From Tessaracoccus lapidicaptus (lineage in GTDB: Bacteria; Actinomycetota; Actinomycetes; Propionibacteriales; Propionibacteriaceae), in assembly GCF_001693815.1 (NCBI RefSeq), contig NZ_MBQD01000027.1:79111-143110 (forward strand): a stretch of DNA of 64,000 nt. The letters run 5' to 3'. A model generated the notes under the pieces. That model saw only the letters and a program-made list of their open reading frames with translations, ran no database searches and was not told where the DNA came from. Every line of letters starts with the position of its first letter. Position 1 is the stretch's first letter. A program made the position numbers and the translations under genes. Positions 44,448-54,233 of the stretch are shown in pieces.

Positions 44448-45971
44448 ATGGCAACGGATAACACAGGCTGGAGGGCCGAAGGGATCGTCAAGGTCTATTC
44501 GGGAATCCAGGTACTCAAGGGCGTCTCCATCTCCCTGCGTCCGGGAGAGGTGATCGGACTCGTCGGTCACAACGGCGCGGGCAAATCAACCCTCCTCAAG
44601 TGCCTCAGCGGGGCGGTCACGCCCGAGGCGGGGACAATCTCACTCGACGGTGAAGCACTCACCCTCACCAGCCCGCAGGACGCTCTGCACCGCGGCATCT
44701 CCACCGTCTACCAGGAACTCGCCCTGCTGCCCAACCTGACGGTCACGGAGAACATCTTCCTCGGCGAGGAACTCACCAAGGGAGGAACGCTGGATCGGCG
44801 GGGCATGCGCGAGGTGGCGCGCGATCTGACCCGCCAGTTCAACCTCGAGGTTGACGTGGACCGTCGGCTCGGCGACTACCCCGTTGCGACCCGCCAGCTC
44901 CTCGAGATCGCGGTTGCCACGCACCGCGACGCGAAGTACCTGCTCCTCGACGAGCCGACGACTGCCCTGGAGAGCGCCCAGGTGGAGCAGTTCCTCGCCC
45001 TTGTCCGCGAGCTCTCCAAGGATCGCGGCCTCGGCATTCTCCTCATCGACCACAAGATGAGCGAGCTCTATGCCGTAGCCGACCGCATCGTCGCCCTGGT
45101 CGACGGCGAGGTGAGGATCGATGCCGACGTGGCAAGCGTGTCGGAGGAGGCCATCGTGGAGGCGATCACCGGTGAGCCGGCCACCACCGTCGGGGCCGAC
45201 CACCAGGTCACCCTTGATCGCGACGAACCCACCTCACCGCCCGGAGACGTGGTCCTCAAGGTGGAGAATCTGCGCAACAAGGACCTCGAGGATGTCTCCC
45301 TGACCGCGCACGCCGGACGGGTGCTCGGCATCTACGGCCTGATCGGCTCGGGCCGCACCGAGTTCCTTCGGACACTGATCGGCCTCGGCGCCGTCGACTC
45401 GGGCAGTATCGAGCTGTTCGGGGCGCCCTACACGCCGAAGAGCCCCGCCGACGCGCAGCGCCGTGGCATCGCCTACCTCACCGAGGAACGCAAGATCGAC
45501 GGGATCATTCCACTGCGCGACAGCGTGTCGAACGCCGTGCTGCCCGTGATCAACCGCTACTCGAGGTACGGATTGCAGCTGCAGCCCGGCCGGCTTCGCG
45601 CCGCGGGAAACGAGTACATGGACACCATGCGGGTCCGCGGAAGCCGCACAGCTCCCGTGGCCAGCCTCTCTGGCGGCAACCAGCAGAAGGTCCTCCTGGC
45701 CAGGGTCCTGGCGCAGCACCCCAAGGTCCTGCTCCTCGACGAGCCGACAAAGGGCGTCGACATCGGCGTCAAGGTCGAGATCCACCGAATGTTGCGTGCC
45801 CTCGCCGCCGAGCAGGGTCTCACCGTCATCGTCGTCTCCTCCGAGGAGGAGGAAGTGCTGGCGGTGGCCGACGATGTGGTCATCTTCAGCGACGGCTACT
45901 GCTCGGGCGAGACCCAGCACGCCGCGGGACTGACCGACGCGGACCTGCGCAAGGCCGCCTGGTCCCACTGA
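44448..45971 (+). CDS. RbsA-type double ABC ATPase
   Basis: A 507-residue ATPase with two nucleotide-binding domains. The first has Walker A GHNGAGKST, Walker B LLLDEPTTAL and a weak signature (ATRQLLEIA). The second has the degenerate loop GLIGSGRTE, LSGGNQQKVLLARVL and LLLDEPTKGVD. Both features are normal for RbsA. ATG 44448 (six bases after GGGAG) is preferred to 44442. With the permease and lipoprotein it completes a one-permease sugar importer. Confidence 0.92.
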   Translation: MATDNTGWRAEGIVKVYSGIQVLKGVSISLRPGEVIGLVGHNGAGKSTLLKCLSGAVTPEAGTISLDGEALTLTSPQDALHRGISTVYQELALLPNLTVTENIFLGEELTKGGTLDRRGMREVARDLTRQFNLEVDVDRRLGDYPVATRQLLEIAVATHRDAKYLLLDEPTTALESAQVEQFLALVRELSKDRGLGILLIDHKMSELYAVADRIVALVDGEVRIDADVASVSEEAIVEAITGEPATTVGADHQVTLDRDEPTSPPGDVVLKVENLRNKDLEDVSLTAHAGRVLGIYGLIGSGRTEFLRTLIGLGAVDSGSIELFGAPYTPKSPADAQRRGIAYLTEERKIDGIIPLRDSVSNAVLPVINRYSRYGLQLQPGRLRAAGNEYMDTMRVRGSRTAPVASLSGGNQQKVLLARVLAQHPKVLLLDEPTKGVDIGVKVEIHRMLRALAAEQGLTVIVVSSEEEEVLAVADDVVIFSDGYCSGETQHAAGLTDADLRKAAWSH

Positions 45972-46007
45972 CACCATCACCGACACACCACACGGAAGGC
46001 ACCACCC

Positions 46008-46676
46008 ATGACCGAGCACGACGGCATCCTTGCGGTCGCCCGAGAGCGCATCGCACTCGAGGCCAACGGCATCGCCATGCTGGCGGACGAACTCGACGAG
46101 TCCACCGTGACCGCCGCCCGGCTCATCCTCGGATGCACCGGGAAGCTGTTCGTCAGCGGCTCGGGCACCTCCGGAACGATCGCTCGCCGCATGGCCCACA
46201 TCTTCGCCGTCACCGGAACGCCCGCGATCTTCCTGCCCGCCATGGACGCGCTCCACGGCACGCTGGGCGTGGTGACGACGGGCGACATTCTCATCGTCAT
46301 CTCCAAGGGCGGCGGCTCGGACGAGATCAACGATCTGGTGACCAGAGCGCAGGACAGGGGCGCCGCGGTCATCGCGCTGACCGTCACCCCGGATACTCCC
46401 ATGACCCGCAAGGCCGACCTCACGGTTGTCGCCGGCCGCACGCCGGACGTGGACCTGGGCGGCATGATCGCCATGGGTTCCACCCTCATCCATGCCGCCT
46501 GGGGAGACGCGGTGGCGACCGTTCTGATGCAGGCGCGCGGCTACTCCTGGGGCGCGGTGCATCACACCCATCCAGGAGGTGCCGTCGGGGCCCAGACATC
46601 GCTGCCAGAGGCGCTTCCCGGAGTCCGCCTCGAGCCACTGTCGATCGACGCCCTGCGAGTCGGGGTCTCACGATGA
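46008..46676 (+). CDS. SIS-domain sugar-phosphate isomerase
   Basis: A 222-residue protein with one SIS domain and no CBS tail. LFVSGSGTSGTIARRMAHIF and ILIVISKGGGSDEINDLV are the sugar-phosphate-binding Ser loops. KpsF/KdsD-type arabinose-5-phosphate isomerases and HxlB-like isomerases look like this. In an operon with a kinase and an epimerase it most likely isomerises an aldose phosphate to a ketose phosphate. Its stop overlaps the kinase start (ATGA). Confidence 0.82.
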   Translation: MTEHDGILAVARERIALEANGIAMLADELDESTVTAARLILGCTGKLFVSGSGTSGTIARRMAHIFAVTGTPAIFLPAMDALHGTLGVVTTGDILIVISKGGGSDEINDLVTRAQDRGAAVIALTVTPDTPMTRKADLTVVAGRTPDVDLGGMIAMGSTLIHAAWGDAVATVLMQARGYSWGAVHHTHPGGAVGAQTSLPEALPGVRLEPLSIDALRVGVSR

Positions 46677-48124
46677 GGCGGGTCGTTGCGGGGGTCGACA
46701 GCTCGACCCAGTCGTGCAAGGTGGAGTTGCGGTCCGTGCCCGGTTTCGAACTGGTCGCCAGCGGATCGGCTCCTCATCCGCAGGTGTCTCCTCCGTCGAG
46801 CGAACAGGACCCCGAGGCTTGGTGGCAGGCCTTCCTCAGCGCGTTCCGCCACGCCTTGGCAGCGGCCGGCGACGTTGAGGTAGCGGCCATCTCCATCGCG
46901 GGGCAGTGCCACGGGCTAGTGGCGCTCGACGCCGACGGGCATGTCATCCGCCCGGCCAAACTGTGGAACGACACCACAAGCGACGTTGAACTTCGAACAC
47001 TCATCGACGTGATCGGGCAGGCTGAGTTCATCGACCGCACCGGGTCCCTACCGACTGCGGCCTTCACCATCGGCAAGGTGGCATGGCTCGTTGGCAACGA
47101 GCCGCAGAACGCGGCCCGGCTTGCCATGATGCTGCTCCCCCATGATTACCTCAACTTCCGCCTCACCGGCGAGTTCGTCACGGACCGCTCCGAGGCTTCG
47201 GGCACGGGCTACTTCGACCCGGACGCCAACGAGTACGTGTTCGAGTTCCTGCACCGCGTCGACCCAGCCCTGGGCTGGGAATCGATGGTGCCTCGCGTGG
47301 CCGGGCCGGACGAAGTGGTGGGACAGGTGCTTGACGGACCGGCCGCCGACCTGGGCATCCATCCAGGCGTCCGGGTAGGTGCTGGTGCAGGTGATCAGCA
47401 TGCCGCGGCGGTGGGACTGGGCCTGGGCCCTGGTGACCTTTGCGTGTCGCTGGGGACGTCCGGGGTGGCCTTCACCCCGAGCAGCGATCCGGTCCGGGAC
47501 CCGTCCGGGCTCATCAACGGCGTAGCCGGCATGCCCGGCGGCTTCCTGCCCCTGGCGTGCACGCTGAACTCCACGCGGGTCACCGACACCTTCGCACGAC
47601 TGCTGGGCGTGAGCCATCTGGAGCTGGCGGAGCTGGCGCTGGCGGCCGGCCAGGAGGGCCCGGTCCTGGCTGCCTTCCTCGACGGTGAGCGCACACCGAA
47701 CCGTCCGGGTGCCTCTGGCCTGTTGGCAGGAATCACTGCCGAAACAACCCGTGAACAGCTTGCCCGGGCGGCATTCGAGGGCGTGGTGTTCGGGCTGTTC
47801 AACTGTGTCCGCCTTCTTGAGGACGCCGGCGTGCCGACGACAGGCGCCGTGCTCGCTGTCGGCGGCGGATCCCGTTCTCCGGCGTACCTCCAGTTGCTCG
47901 CAGACGCGCTCGGCCGTCGCGTGGATGTCGCCGACGCCGAGCAAGCTGTCGCCCGGGGCGCCGCGCTCCAGGCACTGGCGCTCGCAGAGGGGCGGCCGCT
48001 GGTCGACGTGATGGTCGCACACAAGCCCGCCCGACGCGAGGTGGCCGCACCCCGGCAGCGGTCGGAGCAGCGTTGGGACAGATACCGGCAAGTGGCGGCC
48101 GTCACGGAACTCGACGCGCAATGA
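46673..48124 (+). CDS. FGGY-family sugar kinase (xylulokinase-like)
   Basis: A 483-residue kinase. AGVDSSTQSCKVEL opens the ATP-binding half. ISIAGQCHGLVALD and KLWNDTTSDVEL are substrate-side motifs close to xylulokinase. GDQHAAAVGLGLGPGDLCVSL and GGGSRSPAYLQLLADALGR are the FGGY signatures. It phosphorylates a pentulose, pentitol or similar sugar. Overlaps at both ends (46673-46676 and 48121-48124) place it in a tight operon with isomerase and epimerase. Confidence 0.88.
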   Translation: MRRVVAGVDSSTQSCKVELRSVPGFELVASGSAPHPQVSPPSSEQDPEAWWQAFLSAFRHALAAAGDVEVAAISIAGQCHGLVALDADGHVIRPAKLWNDTTSDVELRTLIDVIGQAEFIDRTGSLPTAAFTIGKVAWLVGNEPQNAARLAMMLLPHDYLNFRLTGEFVTDRSEASGTGYFDPDANEYVFEFLHRVDPALGWESMVPRVAGPDEVVGQVLDGPAADLGIHPGVRVGAGAGDQHAAAVGLGLGPGDLCVSLGTSGVAFTPSSDPVRDPSGLINGVAGMPGGFLPLACTLNSTRVTDTFARLLGVSHLELAELALAAGQEGPVLAAFLDGERTPNRPGASGLLAGITAETTREQLARAAFEGVVFGLFNCVRLLEDAGVPTTGAVLAVGGGSRSPAYLQLLADALGRRVDVADAEQAVARGAALQALALAEGRPLVDVMVAHKPARREVAAPRQRSEQRWDRYRQVAAVTELDAQ

Positions 48125-48795
48125 CCACCGCCTTACCTGCGTCGGAGGTCCACCTCGCCGAGTGGGCGCGTCGCCTCGGGGTTACGGTTGCCGCCAGCAT
48201 CTATGCCCGTCCGGCGTCGTCCCGCCGGGCGGGTGCGCTCGCGGCGCACACCGCGGGCCACTGGGTCCACGCCGACATCATCCTGGAAGGCGGCGGGACG
48301 GGAGCCCTCGTCAACTCTGGCGTGGAGGTCGCACTGGTGCGGGAACTCCTCGCGGAGAGCCCAGCGATGCTCGTGGACGTTCACGTCATCGTCCGCCCCG
48401 GGGCCGTGGGGTGGGAGACCGCGGTCGCCAGCGTCGCGGCGGAGTTGCGCGGGGCGGGCGTGGCGAGATGGTCCGCGGTCCCAGCTGTGCTCAGCATCCT
48501 TCGAGCAGCAGGGGGATTGCCGGCCGAGCAGTGGGTGGAGGTCTGGCCCCCTCGCGACGGAGCCGAGATTCCACCCGGATACGGGGGCGCTTTGGCGATG
48601 CTCATCGAACCAGGCTCGAAGGGGAGCGCTGACACGTCGACACTGCCCTCACTGATCGCGTCGGCGCCCGGTGTGTCCATCGGCGTGGACGGCGGGGTCA
48701 CCCCCGGCGTGGCGTCCGATGCGATCCGCGACGGCGCCACCTACCTGGTGATCGGCCGGGCCCTGTTCGCCGGCTCCATCACCGCCCAGGCTTGA
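48121..48795 (+). CDS. Ribulose-phosphate 3-epimerase-like protein
   Basis: A 224-residue TIM-barrel protein. GHWVHADIILEGGG resembles the metal-binding strand of RPE (HxDxxD) in a changed form, and VSIGVDGGVTPGVASDAIRDG, YLVIGRALF are the closing phosphate-binding loops. The usual HxMD triad is not fully present, so the chemistry may differ from ribulose-5-phosphate epimerisation or be lost. Position after the kinase fits entry of the sugar phosphate into the pentose phosphate pathway. Confidence 0.75.
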   Translation: MTTALPASEVHLAEWARRLGVTVAASIYARPASSRRAGALAAHTAGHWVHADIILEGGGTGALVNSGVEVALVRELLAESPAMLVDVHVIVRPGAVGWETAVASVAAELRGAGVARWSAVPAVLSILRAAGGLPAEQWVEVWPPRDGAEIPPGYGGALAMLIEPGSKGSADTSTLPSLIASAPGVSIGVDGGVTPGVASDAIRDGATYLVIGRALFAGSITAQA

Positions 48796-48843
48796 TCTGA
48801 GCGCAGTCCCGCTTGGGCGACCTAACCTCGATATTCATGACGG

Positions 48844-50445
48844 CCCTGTGTGGGGCTGGTCGGCGCCGGTGGCGTCGAGGTTGTTCTGATTCTTGCAGGT
48901 GGGTGCGACAAGACCCCGCGTGACGTCTGCGGGGCGGGTTTCCAGGCCGAGAGCTGCCAGATTCAGAGGGACATGTGGAGGACATAGGGTCAGGTGGCGG
49001 GTGCCGGGAGGTTTCGGAGTCGGCTGATGCTGTCGATGATCAGCTCGGCCCAGCGGGATCGGTCGCTGAAGTGGACGACGGTGCGGCGGGCTCTTCTGGC
49101 GAGGGTCGCGGGGATGGTGTAGAGCCGGTAGCGCAGCCGTTTCGGTTCCCAGCGTCGGGCTTCATGGCCGGCCAGGGCCAGCATCCCGCTCCAGGCCTGC
49201 AACTCGGAGGCGAGTGCGACGATCTGGCACCAGATCCGATTCTGGTTGAACCCGTGGAGGGGGAGGTTGGTCAGGCCGGTGTCTTTCGCGATCCGGATGC
49301 GGTCTTCGCAGCGGGCGCGGCGACGATGCCGCAGTTCCAGCTGCTGCAGGGTGCCGAGGGTGGTGTTAGTGGCGAAGGCGGTAAGCCGGTAGCCGTCGAC
49401 GTCATCGAAACGCAGCTGAGCGCCGGGGTGGGGCCGTTCGCGGCGGACGATCACCCGCATCCCGGCAGGCCAACCGTCGAGATCCAGCAGTCCGGTGAAG
49501 TCGGCCAGGTCGGCCCCTTCCCGCGGCTGGTTGTCGGCGTTGAGGGCGGGGACCCAGACCCAGTCGGGGACCTGCTGGTAGAGGTCGCCGGTGTCGAGTG
49601 GGAGTGTGAATCCCACCGAATAGGCGACGCGGTGCTGAGCGAGCCAGGCGGTGAAGTCCTTCGTGCCGCCGGCGCCGTCCGCGCGGACCAGGACCCTGCG
49701 CCCGGGGCGAGGGTCGCGGTCGGGGAGCTGCGCGAGAGCTTGTTTGGTGACGGTGATGTGATCGGTGGCGGTGTTCGAGCCGGCGTTCCCGGGGCGTGGG
49801 TGGACCACCAACGCTTCGCCGGTGCCCTCGGGGCCGTGGTCGGCGAATGCCATCAACGGGTGGAACCCGAACCCTCGCTTGAACGTCGGCGCCGCGCGCT
49901 GTTTCTCCGAGTGGGCGGTGATCAGGGACGCGTCGAGATCGATCACCACCGGATCCTCGGCAGTCGACTCGTGGTCGGGGGCATGCTCACCGGCCAGGGC
50001 CCAGGCCCTGGCGCGGGCCTGCTGCCTGGCTCCGGAGATCGCCTTGATGGCCTTGTCTGCATCCTCGGCCAGGGCGGCGATGAGCCGGGACACGGTCGGG
50101 TCCGACGCCACCGGGCCGTAGACCCCCGGCTCGGCGCGCAGGGTAGCGAGGTTGCTCAACGCTTCACCGCCGAGCACCAGCGACAGGGCGAGATCACAGA
50201 TGATCTTGCCCGGGTCGTGGACCGCCAACGGTTTCCGCCACCGGTCCAACGCCTCCGACAGGGCCCGGTCCAGGCCCGTGGCGCGGATGGTTTCGGTCAG
50301 CAGGATCCCGCCGGCCTGGCCGACCGCGGTCACCTTGGCGGTATCGACATGAACCCTCGGATACGAGCCGGTACTCTTCACCTCGAAGGTGCTCCTCGCT
50401 TGTTGAATGATTGTGCTTCGCAAAACACATCATCCCAAGTCAGGG
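48844..50445. mobile_element. IS1380-type insertion sequence
   Basis: About 1.6 kb with one transposase gene on the minus strand. Weak terminal similarity (CCCTGTGTGGGG at the left, CCCTGACTTGGG inward from the right) suggests the ends, with mismatches. No target duplication was seen. It separates the sugar operon from the Tad locus. Confidence 0.5.
48990..50381 (-). CDS. IS1380-family transposase
   Basis: A 463-residue DDE transposase. STGSYPRVHVDTAK opens the family's N-terminal region. VVIDLDASLITAHSEKQ holds the first catalytic Asp, VLVRADGAGGTKDFTAWL the second, and RCEDRIRIAKDTGLTNLPLH the Glu region. The end is helical with a basic patch. GTG 50381 is preferred because CGAGGAGCACC lies before it, and an upstream TTG at 50423 is less likely. 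It looks full length and possibly active. Confidence 0.88.
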   Translation of the reverse strand: MKSTGSYPRVHVDTAKVTAVGQAGGILLTETIRATGLDRALSEALDRWRKPLAVHDPGKIICDLALSLVLGGEALSNLATLRAEPGVYGPVASDPTVSRLIAALAEDADKAIKAISGARQQARARAWALAGEHAPDHESTAEDPVVIDLDASLITAHSEKQRAAPTFKRGFGFHPLMAFADHGPEGTGEALVVHPRPGNAGSNTATDHITVTKQALAQLPDRDPRPGRRVLVRADGAGGTKDFTAWLAQHRVAYSVGFTLPLDTGDLYQQVPDWVWVPALNADNQPREGADLADFTGLLDLDGWPAGMRVIVRRERPHPGAQLRFDDVDGYRLTAFATNTTLGTLQQLELRHRRRARCEDRIRIAKDTGLTNLPLHGFNQNRIWCQIVALASELQAWSGMLALAGHEARRWEPKRLRYRLYTIPATLARRARRTVVHFSDRSRWAELIIDSISRLRNLPAPAT

Positions 50446-50446
50446 G

Positions 50447-50853
50447 CACCTTCGCCATCTCAGGCCGCTACCGCCCACCCACCGGCGTGAAGGCGCGAGG
50501 CTAACAAGGCCGGCCGGCGCGCGGGCGCCCCTTTCCGCCAGGATCGTCGTGGGCATCCATCCTGCAGGTGACGAGGGAAGTAGGCAGTCGAAGTCGGCCC
50601 ATCTGACCCATGGTCAGCGACGTTCCGCTCGCTCCGAGGGGGAGGGCGTCTCTGGCTCAAAGTTCTCTCCCTCGCTTCGTCTCACCCCACTAGGCATCGA
50701 AGGAGCACAATCCTCACCGCGCCGGGACGTGGAGGGACTGCCAGCAGTACGCATGCAGGCTGACGCTAGGGACGGCTCTCCCCTTCGCACTGTGCCATCG
50801 GCCTGTGCGGCCTCCCGCACACGTGTTCATGCAGTCGGGGAAAGACGCCGTCG
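50447..50853. other. Spacer after the IS1380 element, no gene seen
   Basis: About 400 bases between the IS and the stop of the LysM/BTAD gene. Plus- and minus-strand open frames are short and lack family features. GC is slightly lower (50560-50850). No repeats, hairpin with a T-run or RNA gene was found. Confidence 0.4.
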
Positions 50854-53778
50854 TCATCCGGTGCGCAACCAGTTCTTGCCGTTGAGGATCTCCGTGGCAC
50901 GTGCGGTGGGGTCCAGGTCTACGTCGTCACCGAGGGCGTCGGCGAGGATGCGGCGGGCGGAGGTGGTGTGTCCTTCGTTGACCATGATGCCGGCGAGGTC
51001 GAGTCGGGCTGTTTCGGAGTCTGGGTCGGCGCGGAGTGCCGTGGTCACGGCTCGTTTGGCGGCTTCGATGTCTCCGGTGTGGAGGTGATGGGTGACGAGG
51101 ATGTGGGCGACATCGGTGATGGCGCAGATGAGGTGTTGGTCGGTGCGGTCCCCGTCGATGAGCCATGTCCATCCGGCAGGGCGGAGTTGGTCGAACGGGC
51201 GGCCGGTGACGAGTTGGAGTGCGGCTTCGAGGTCTTCGATTCCGTCGCGGCCGGCGGCGACACCGCGGGAGCGAAGGCGGCGGAAGAGCTCAGCGTCGAC
51301 GAGAAGGTCCTCGACGAGGTAGAGGCCCACTCCCCTGGCCTTGGCCTGGGAGGAGTTCTTGGCGTCCGGGATGTGCGGCTGTCGGGTTCGGGGGTTGGTC
51401 CCGAGCCACTGGCGTAGGTCGGACATGACTGTGCGTGCCCGTTCGACGGTAGTTCCGAGTGCGTCGGCGACCTGGTCGCCGGTCACACCTTGCGGGTGAA
51501 GCGCCAGGTAGGTGAGAGCTTCGGTGTAGTAGGCCTTCCGTTTCGTGACGGGCCTACCGTGGCAGCGGGCCGCGACAGGCCCGAGGAGGGCGAGTCGCGG
51601 GTAGGGGCATCGTGGTGAGAACCAGGCTCGCACGTCGGCGTCGAGGCCGCGGTCACGGTCCTGAAGGGCTGCCGCCGTGTCGTCGGTAATGCGAGGAGCG
51701 AGAACTGTGAGGTCATCCGCGGTGACCACGGCGGCGTCGATGTAGGCGGCATCTGGTTCTGGCAGGACGGGTTCGACCGTGCCGGGGTTGGTCTGGTCGC
51801 GGGGGGTGCGGTGTTCTTTGAGGACGTTGCCGGTGACGTCGACGAGGTCGTCGGCGGGCTCGGGGGTGGTGTCGTGCCCCGTGTCGGTGGCCGCGAGGAG
51901 TTCGGCGCAGCCGGCGGCTTCGTCTTCAGTGAGGCCGACGGCGGTGAGTTCGAATCCCGGTGAGGTGAGTCGCCCGTCGGCAGTGAGGGTCCATTCCCCG
52001 TGTGTCGGGTGGAAGACGATCATGGCGGTGCCGGTCTGCTGGCGATGGTCGGCGATGATGCTGTGGAGGCCGTCGAGCGTGTCCAGCTGGTCGGTGATCA
52101 CGACGCCCGCTGTCCAGGTGTCGTCGCCCACCTGCAGGGCCCTACCCACGGCTGCGGTCACGGCCGCGTCGGTGGCGCGATCGAGGTTGGTCCGAGCGAG
52201 GGTGAAGATCTCGTCGAGGTCGGCATCGAGACGCCCAGGGCACATCCCGACGGCGTGCGCGGCTGGACCGTGGCAGGCGACGCGGACGTCCTCGGACCAG
52301 GGGTTGACGGCCAGTTCGGCCGCGACGTAGCGCGCGAAGTCGGCGCTCATCACGGCGTCGCCGGTGATCGTGATCCTGCCGGCCTGGTCGAGGTTGAACA
52401 GCACGACGCGGTCGTCCGCGTCTGCGCCGATGGTGACCAGCAGCGGCCACGGGCATGGCCGGTCCACGATGTGTTCGCCGATTGTGTCGACGGTCACGGT
52501 ATTGGGCAGCAGCCAGTGGTCGCCGTCGCGGGTCCACGGTGAGCCGAGGTCCGTGGGGCTGTAGAGGTGGAGTGTGCCGTCGCGGGCGACGGCGACGGCG
52601 GCAATCTCGGTGTGGGGGTCGAGGCGGCGCAGCACCTGCTCGAGGCGGGTGACGAGGCGGGACGAGAGTCCGGTCGCGAGCCGCGCGGTCTGCTCGATCG
52701 GCGCTACGACCGGGCTCGGGTTGGCGATCATGCGGCCGGGGCGGCGGGTCCGGTACTGCTCCCGGCGCCGTGCAGCCAGGACGGCGCCGACCCCGACACC
52801 GAGGAAGGTGCCGGCACCCAGCAGCCCCGCCACCTCCCACACGAACCGCGGGGCCTCGCTCTGATCAGCGTCCTCGGCGGCCTCCGGTGCCGCGGCCTCT
52901 GCCCGCAACGGTGTCGCCGGCGCCAGGCTCGGCGCTGCCGTGGAGGTGGGCACCGTGATCGACGACCTCTCCGCAGTGATCATCGGGGTCGGTGAGATGG
53001 ACGGATGCGCCTGCGATTCTGCTGGTGCCGAGGTGGTGTTTGCGTCGTTGGCCTCGGCGGGGAGGAGCGCGGTCGTGGCCGCATCCGCGGAAGGTAGCGT
53101 GGCCGGTTCGGCTGTTCGTTCAACGTCGGATGGGAGGGCGAGGGTCCAGCCGACGTCGATCTGGTCCGGGTCTTCAAGGGTGTAGCCGTTGGGCTGTGGA
53201 GTTCCCTTGTTGGCGTCGTAGAGCTCAGGCCAGCGGTGGGGATCGCCGAGGTGTGCGTCGGCCAGGTCCCACAGGGTGTCGCCCTCGGCCACGCTGATCG
53301 AGTCCAGTTCGACGGCCGTGGATGGTGCCGGTGGCGAGGCGGGGTGCGCTCGGGTTGGCTGCATGCTCGAGGCCGCGGCGGCGGGGCTTCCGGGGAGAGG
53401 AGCGGCGGGATCGGGTGGTTCGGCGGCGACGGTCTGGGGTGCGGCGATGAACGCGGCTGCGGCGGCAAGGACCAGTCCCCGGGCCAGGCCTTGGGGCAGC
53501 GAAGCGGTGGGCATTCTCGGGGCTTTGACGCCGCGCAGCAGGGCGACGGCTTCGATGACGATCAAGGCGGTGAGCCAGGCCCACAGGAGCCAGGCGGCGG
53601 CCCAGACGATGATGAGGAGGAAGCGGCCGCTGTCTGGGGCCAGCAGCATCGAGGCGACCCGGTCCCAGGAGGGCAGGAAGCCTGGCAGGCGGGCGAGTCG
53701 GAGCAGGAGCCAGGGGGCGCCGAGGGTGATCGCGGCGATGGCGGCGATCGCGGCGAGGCTGCGCAGGATGCGGTTCAT
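50854..53778 (-). CDS. Large membrane protein with LysM and BTAD-like domains
   Basis: A 974-residue protein, last gene of the Tad locus. The N-terminal 115 residues have three hydrophobic helices. A LysM domain (about 158-212) reads SISVAEGDTLWDLADAHLGD and can bind peptidoglycan. A Pro/Thr/Ala linker, another helix (VAGLLGAGTFLGVGVGAVLA) and a large cytoplasmic region follow. Near 760-800 is a winged-helix-like TGDQVADALGTTVERARTVM and at the end a TPR-like bacterial transcriptional-activation (BTAD) domain. This unusual wall-plus-regulator mix recurs in actinobacterial Tad clusters and may sense the wall. It overlaps TadG-like by four bases. Confidence 0.82.
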   Translation of the reverse strand: MNRILRSLAAIAAIAAITLGAPWLLLRLARLPGFLPSWDRVASMLLAPDSGRFLLIIVWAAAWLLWAWLTALIVIEAVALLRGVKAPRMPTASLPQGLARGLVLAAAAAFIAAPQTVAAEPPDPAAPLPGSPAAAASSMQPTRAHPASPPAPSTAVELDSISVAEGDTLWDLADAHLGDPHRWPELYDANKGTPQPNGYTLEDPDQIDVGWTLALPSDVERTAEPATLPSADAATTALLPAEANDANTTSAPAESQAHPSISPTPMITAERSSITVPTSTAAPSLAPATPLRAEAAAPEAAEDADQSEAPRFVWEVAGLLGAGTFLGVGVGAVLAARRREQYRTRRPGRMIANPSPVVAPIEQTARLATGLSSRLVTRLEQVLRRLDPHTEIAAVAVARDGTLHLYSPTDLGSPWTRDGDHWLLPNTVTVDTIGEHIVDRPCPWPLLVTIGADADDRVVLFNLDQAGRITITGDAVMSADFARYVAAELAVNPWSEDVRVACHGPAAHAVGMCPGRLDADLDEIFTLARTNLDRATDAAVTAAVGRALQVGDDTWTAGVVITDQLDTLDGLHSIIADHRQQTGTAMIVFHPTHGEWTLTADGRLTSPGFELTAVGLTEDEAAGCAELLAATDTGHDTTPEPADDLVDVTGNVLKEHRTPRDQTNPGTVEPVLPEPDAAYIDAAVVTADDLTVLAPRITDDTAAALQDRDRGLDADVRAWFSPRCPYPRLALLGPVAARCHGRPVTKRKAYYTEALTYLALHPQGVTGDQVADALGTTVERARTVMSDLRQWLGTNPRTRQPHIPDAKNSSQAKARGVGLYLVEDLLVDAELFRRLRSRGVAAGRDGIEDLEAALQLVTGRPFDQLRPAGWTWLIDGDRTDQHLICAITDVAHILVTHHLHTGDIEAAKRAVTTALRADPDSETARLDLAGIMVNEGHTTSARRILADALGDDVDLDPTARATEILNGKNWLRTG

Positions 53779-54233
53779 TGCTCGGTGCCTCCGAGGACGG
53801 ACTTGACCGTGGCGGTGCCGGTCTCGCTCACGGGAAGTGTGTTGATGCCGATGATTGAGAGGAACTGGCAGGTGTAGTGGCCGGTGGCGCTGACGGTGAT
53901 TGTGTCCCCGCCGAGGATGCTGGTCGTGCCGGTGTAGGGGGACGCGGCGACGTAGGTGTTCGCGGCGGTGATGGCTGCGTGGATGTCTGGCCGGGCCCTG
54001 CCGGTAGCGAGAATGAGGTGTTGTCCACCGGCCCGGGCAGCCTCGTCGGCGACTGCTCGTGCGTCCTGCGAGGCTCCCACGTGGCCGGCGAAGTCGACCC
54101 CGATCCCGACGATCACCATGAACGCCAACAGCGCCACCGACACCCACACCGAGACCATGCCCCGCTCCCCACCATTCAGATGAATGGAGGACCCCCGGCG
54201 GGGCCGGGGTGCGGCGCGGCAAGGCCTGGTCAT
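53775..54233 (-). CDS. TadG/TadE-like pilus assembly protein
   Basis: A 152-residue protein with N-terminal GGERGMVSVWVSVALLAFMV (prepilin-type junction RG-M then a helix). The outside part GIGVDFAGHVGASQDARAVADEAARA is the TadG/Rv3654c-like pattern. Overlaps of four bases on both sides place it in one transcript. Role in forming or priming the Flp pilus is inferred from the locus. Confidence 0.8.
   Translation of the reverse strand: MTRPCRAAPRPRRGSSIHLNGGERGMVSVWVSVALLAFMVIVGIGVDFAGHVGASQDARAVADEAARAGGQHLILATGRARPDIHAAITAANTYVAASPYTGTTSILGGDTITVSATGHYTCQFLSIIGINTLPVSETGTATVKSVLGGTEQ

Noticed and set aside
48975..50504. A 509-codon plus-strand frame opposite the IS1380 transposase
   Set aside because: No family features; DDE motifs are on the minus strand.
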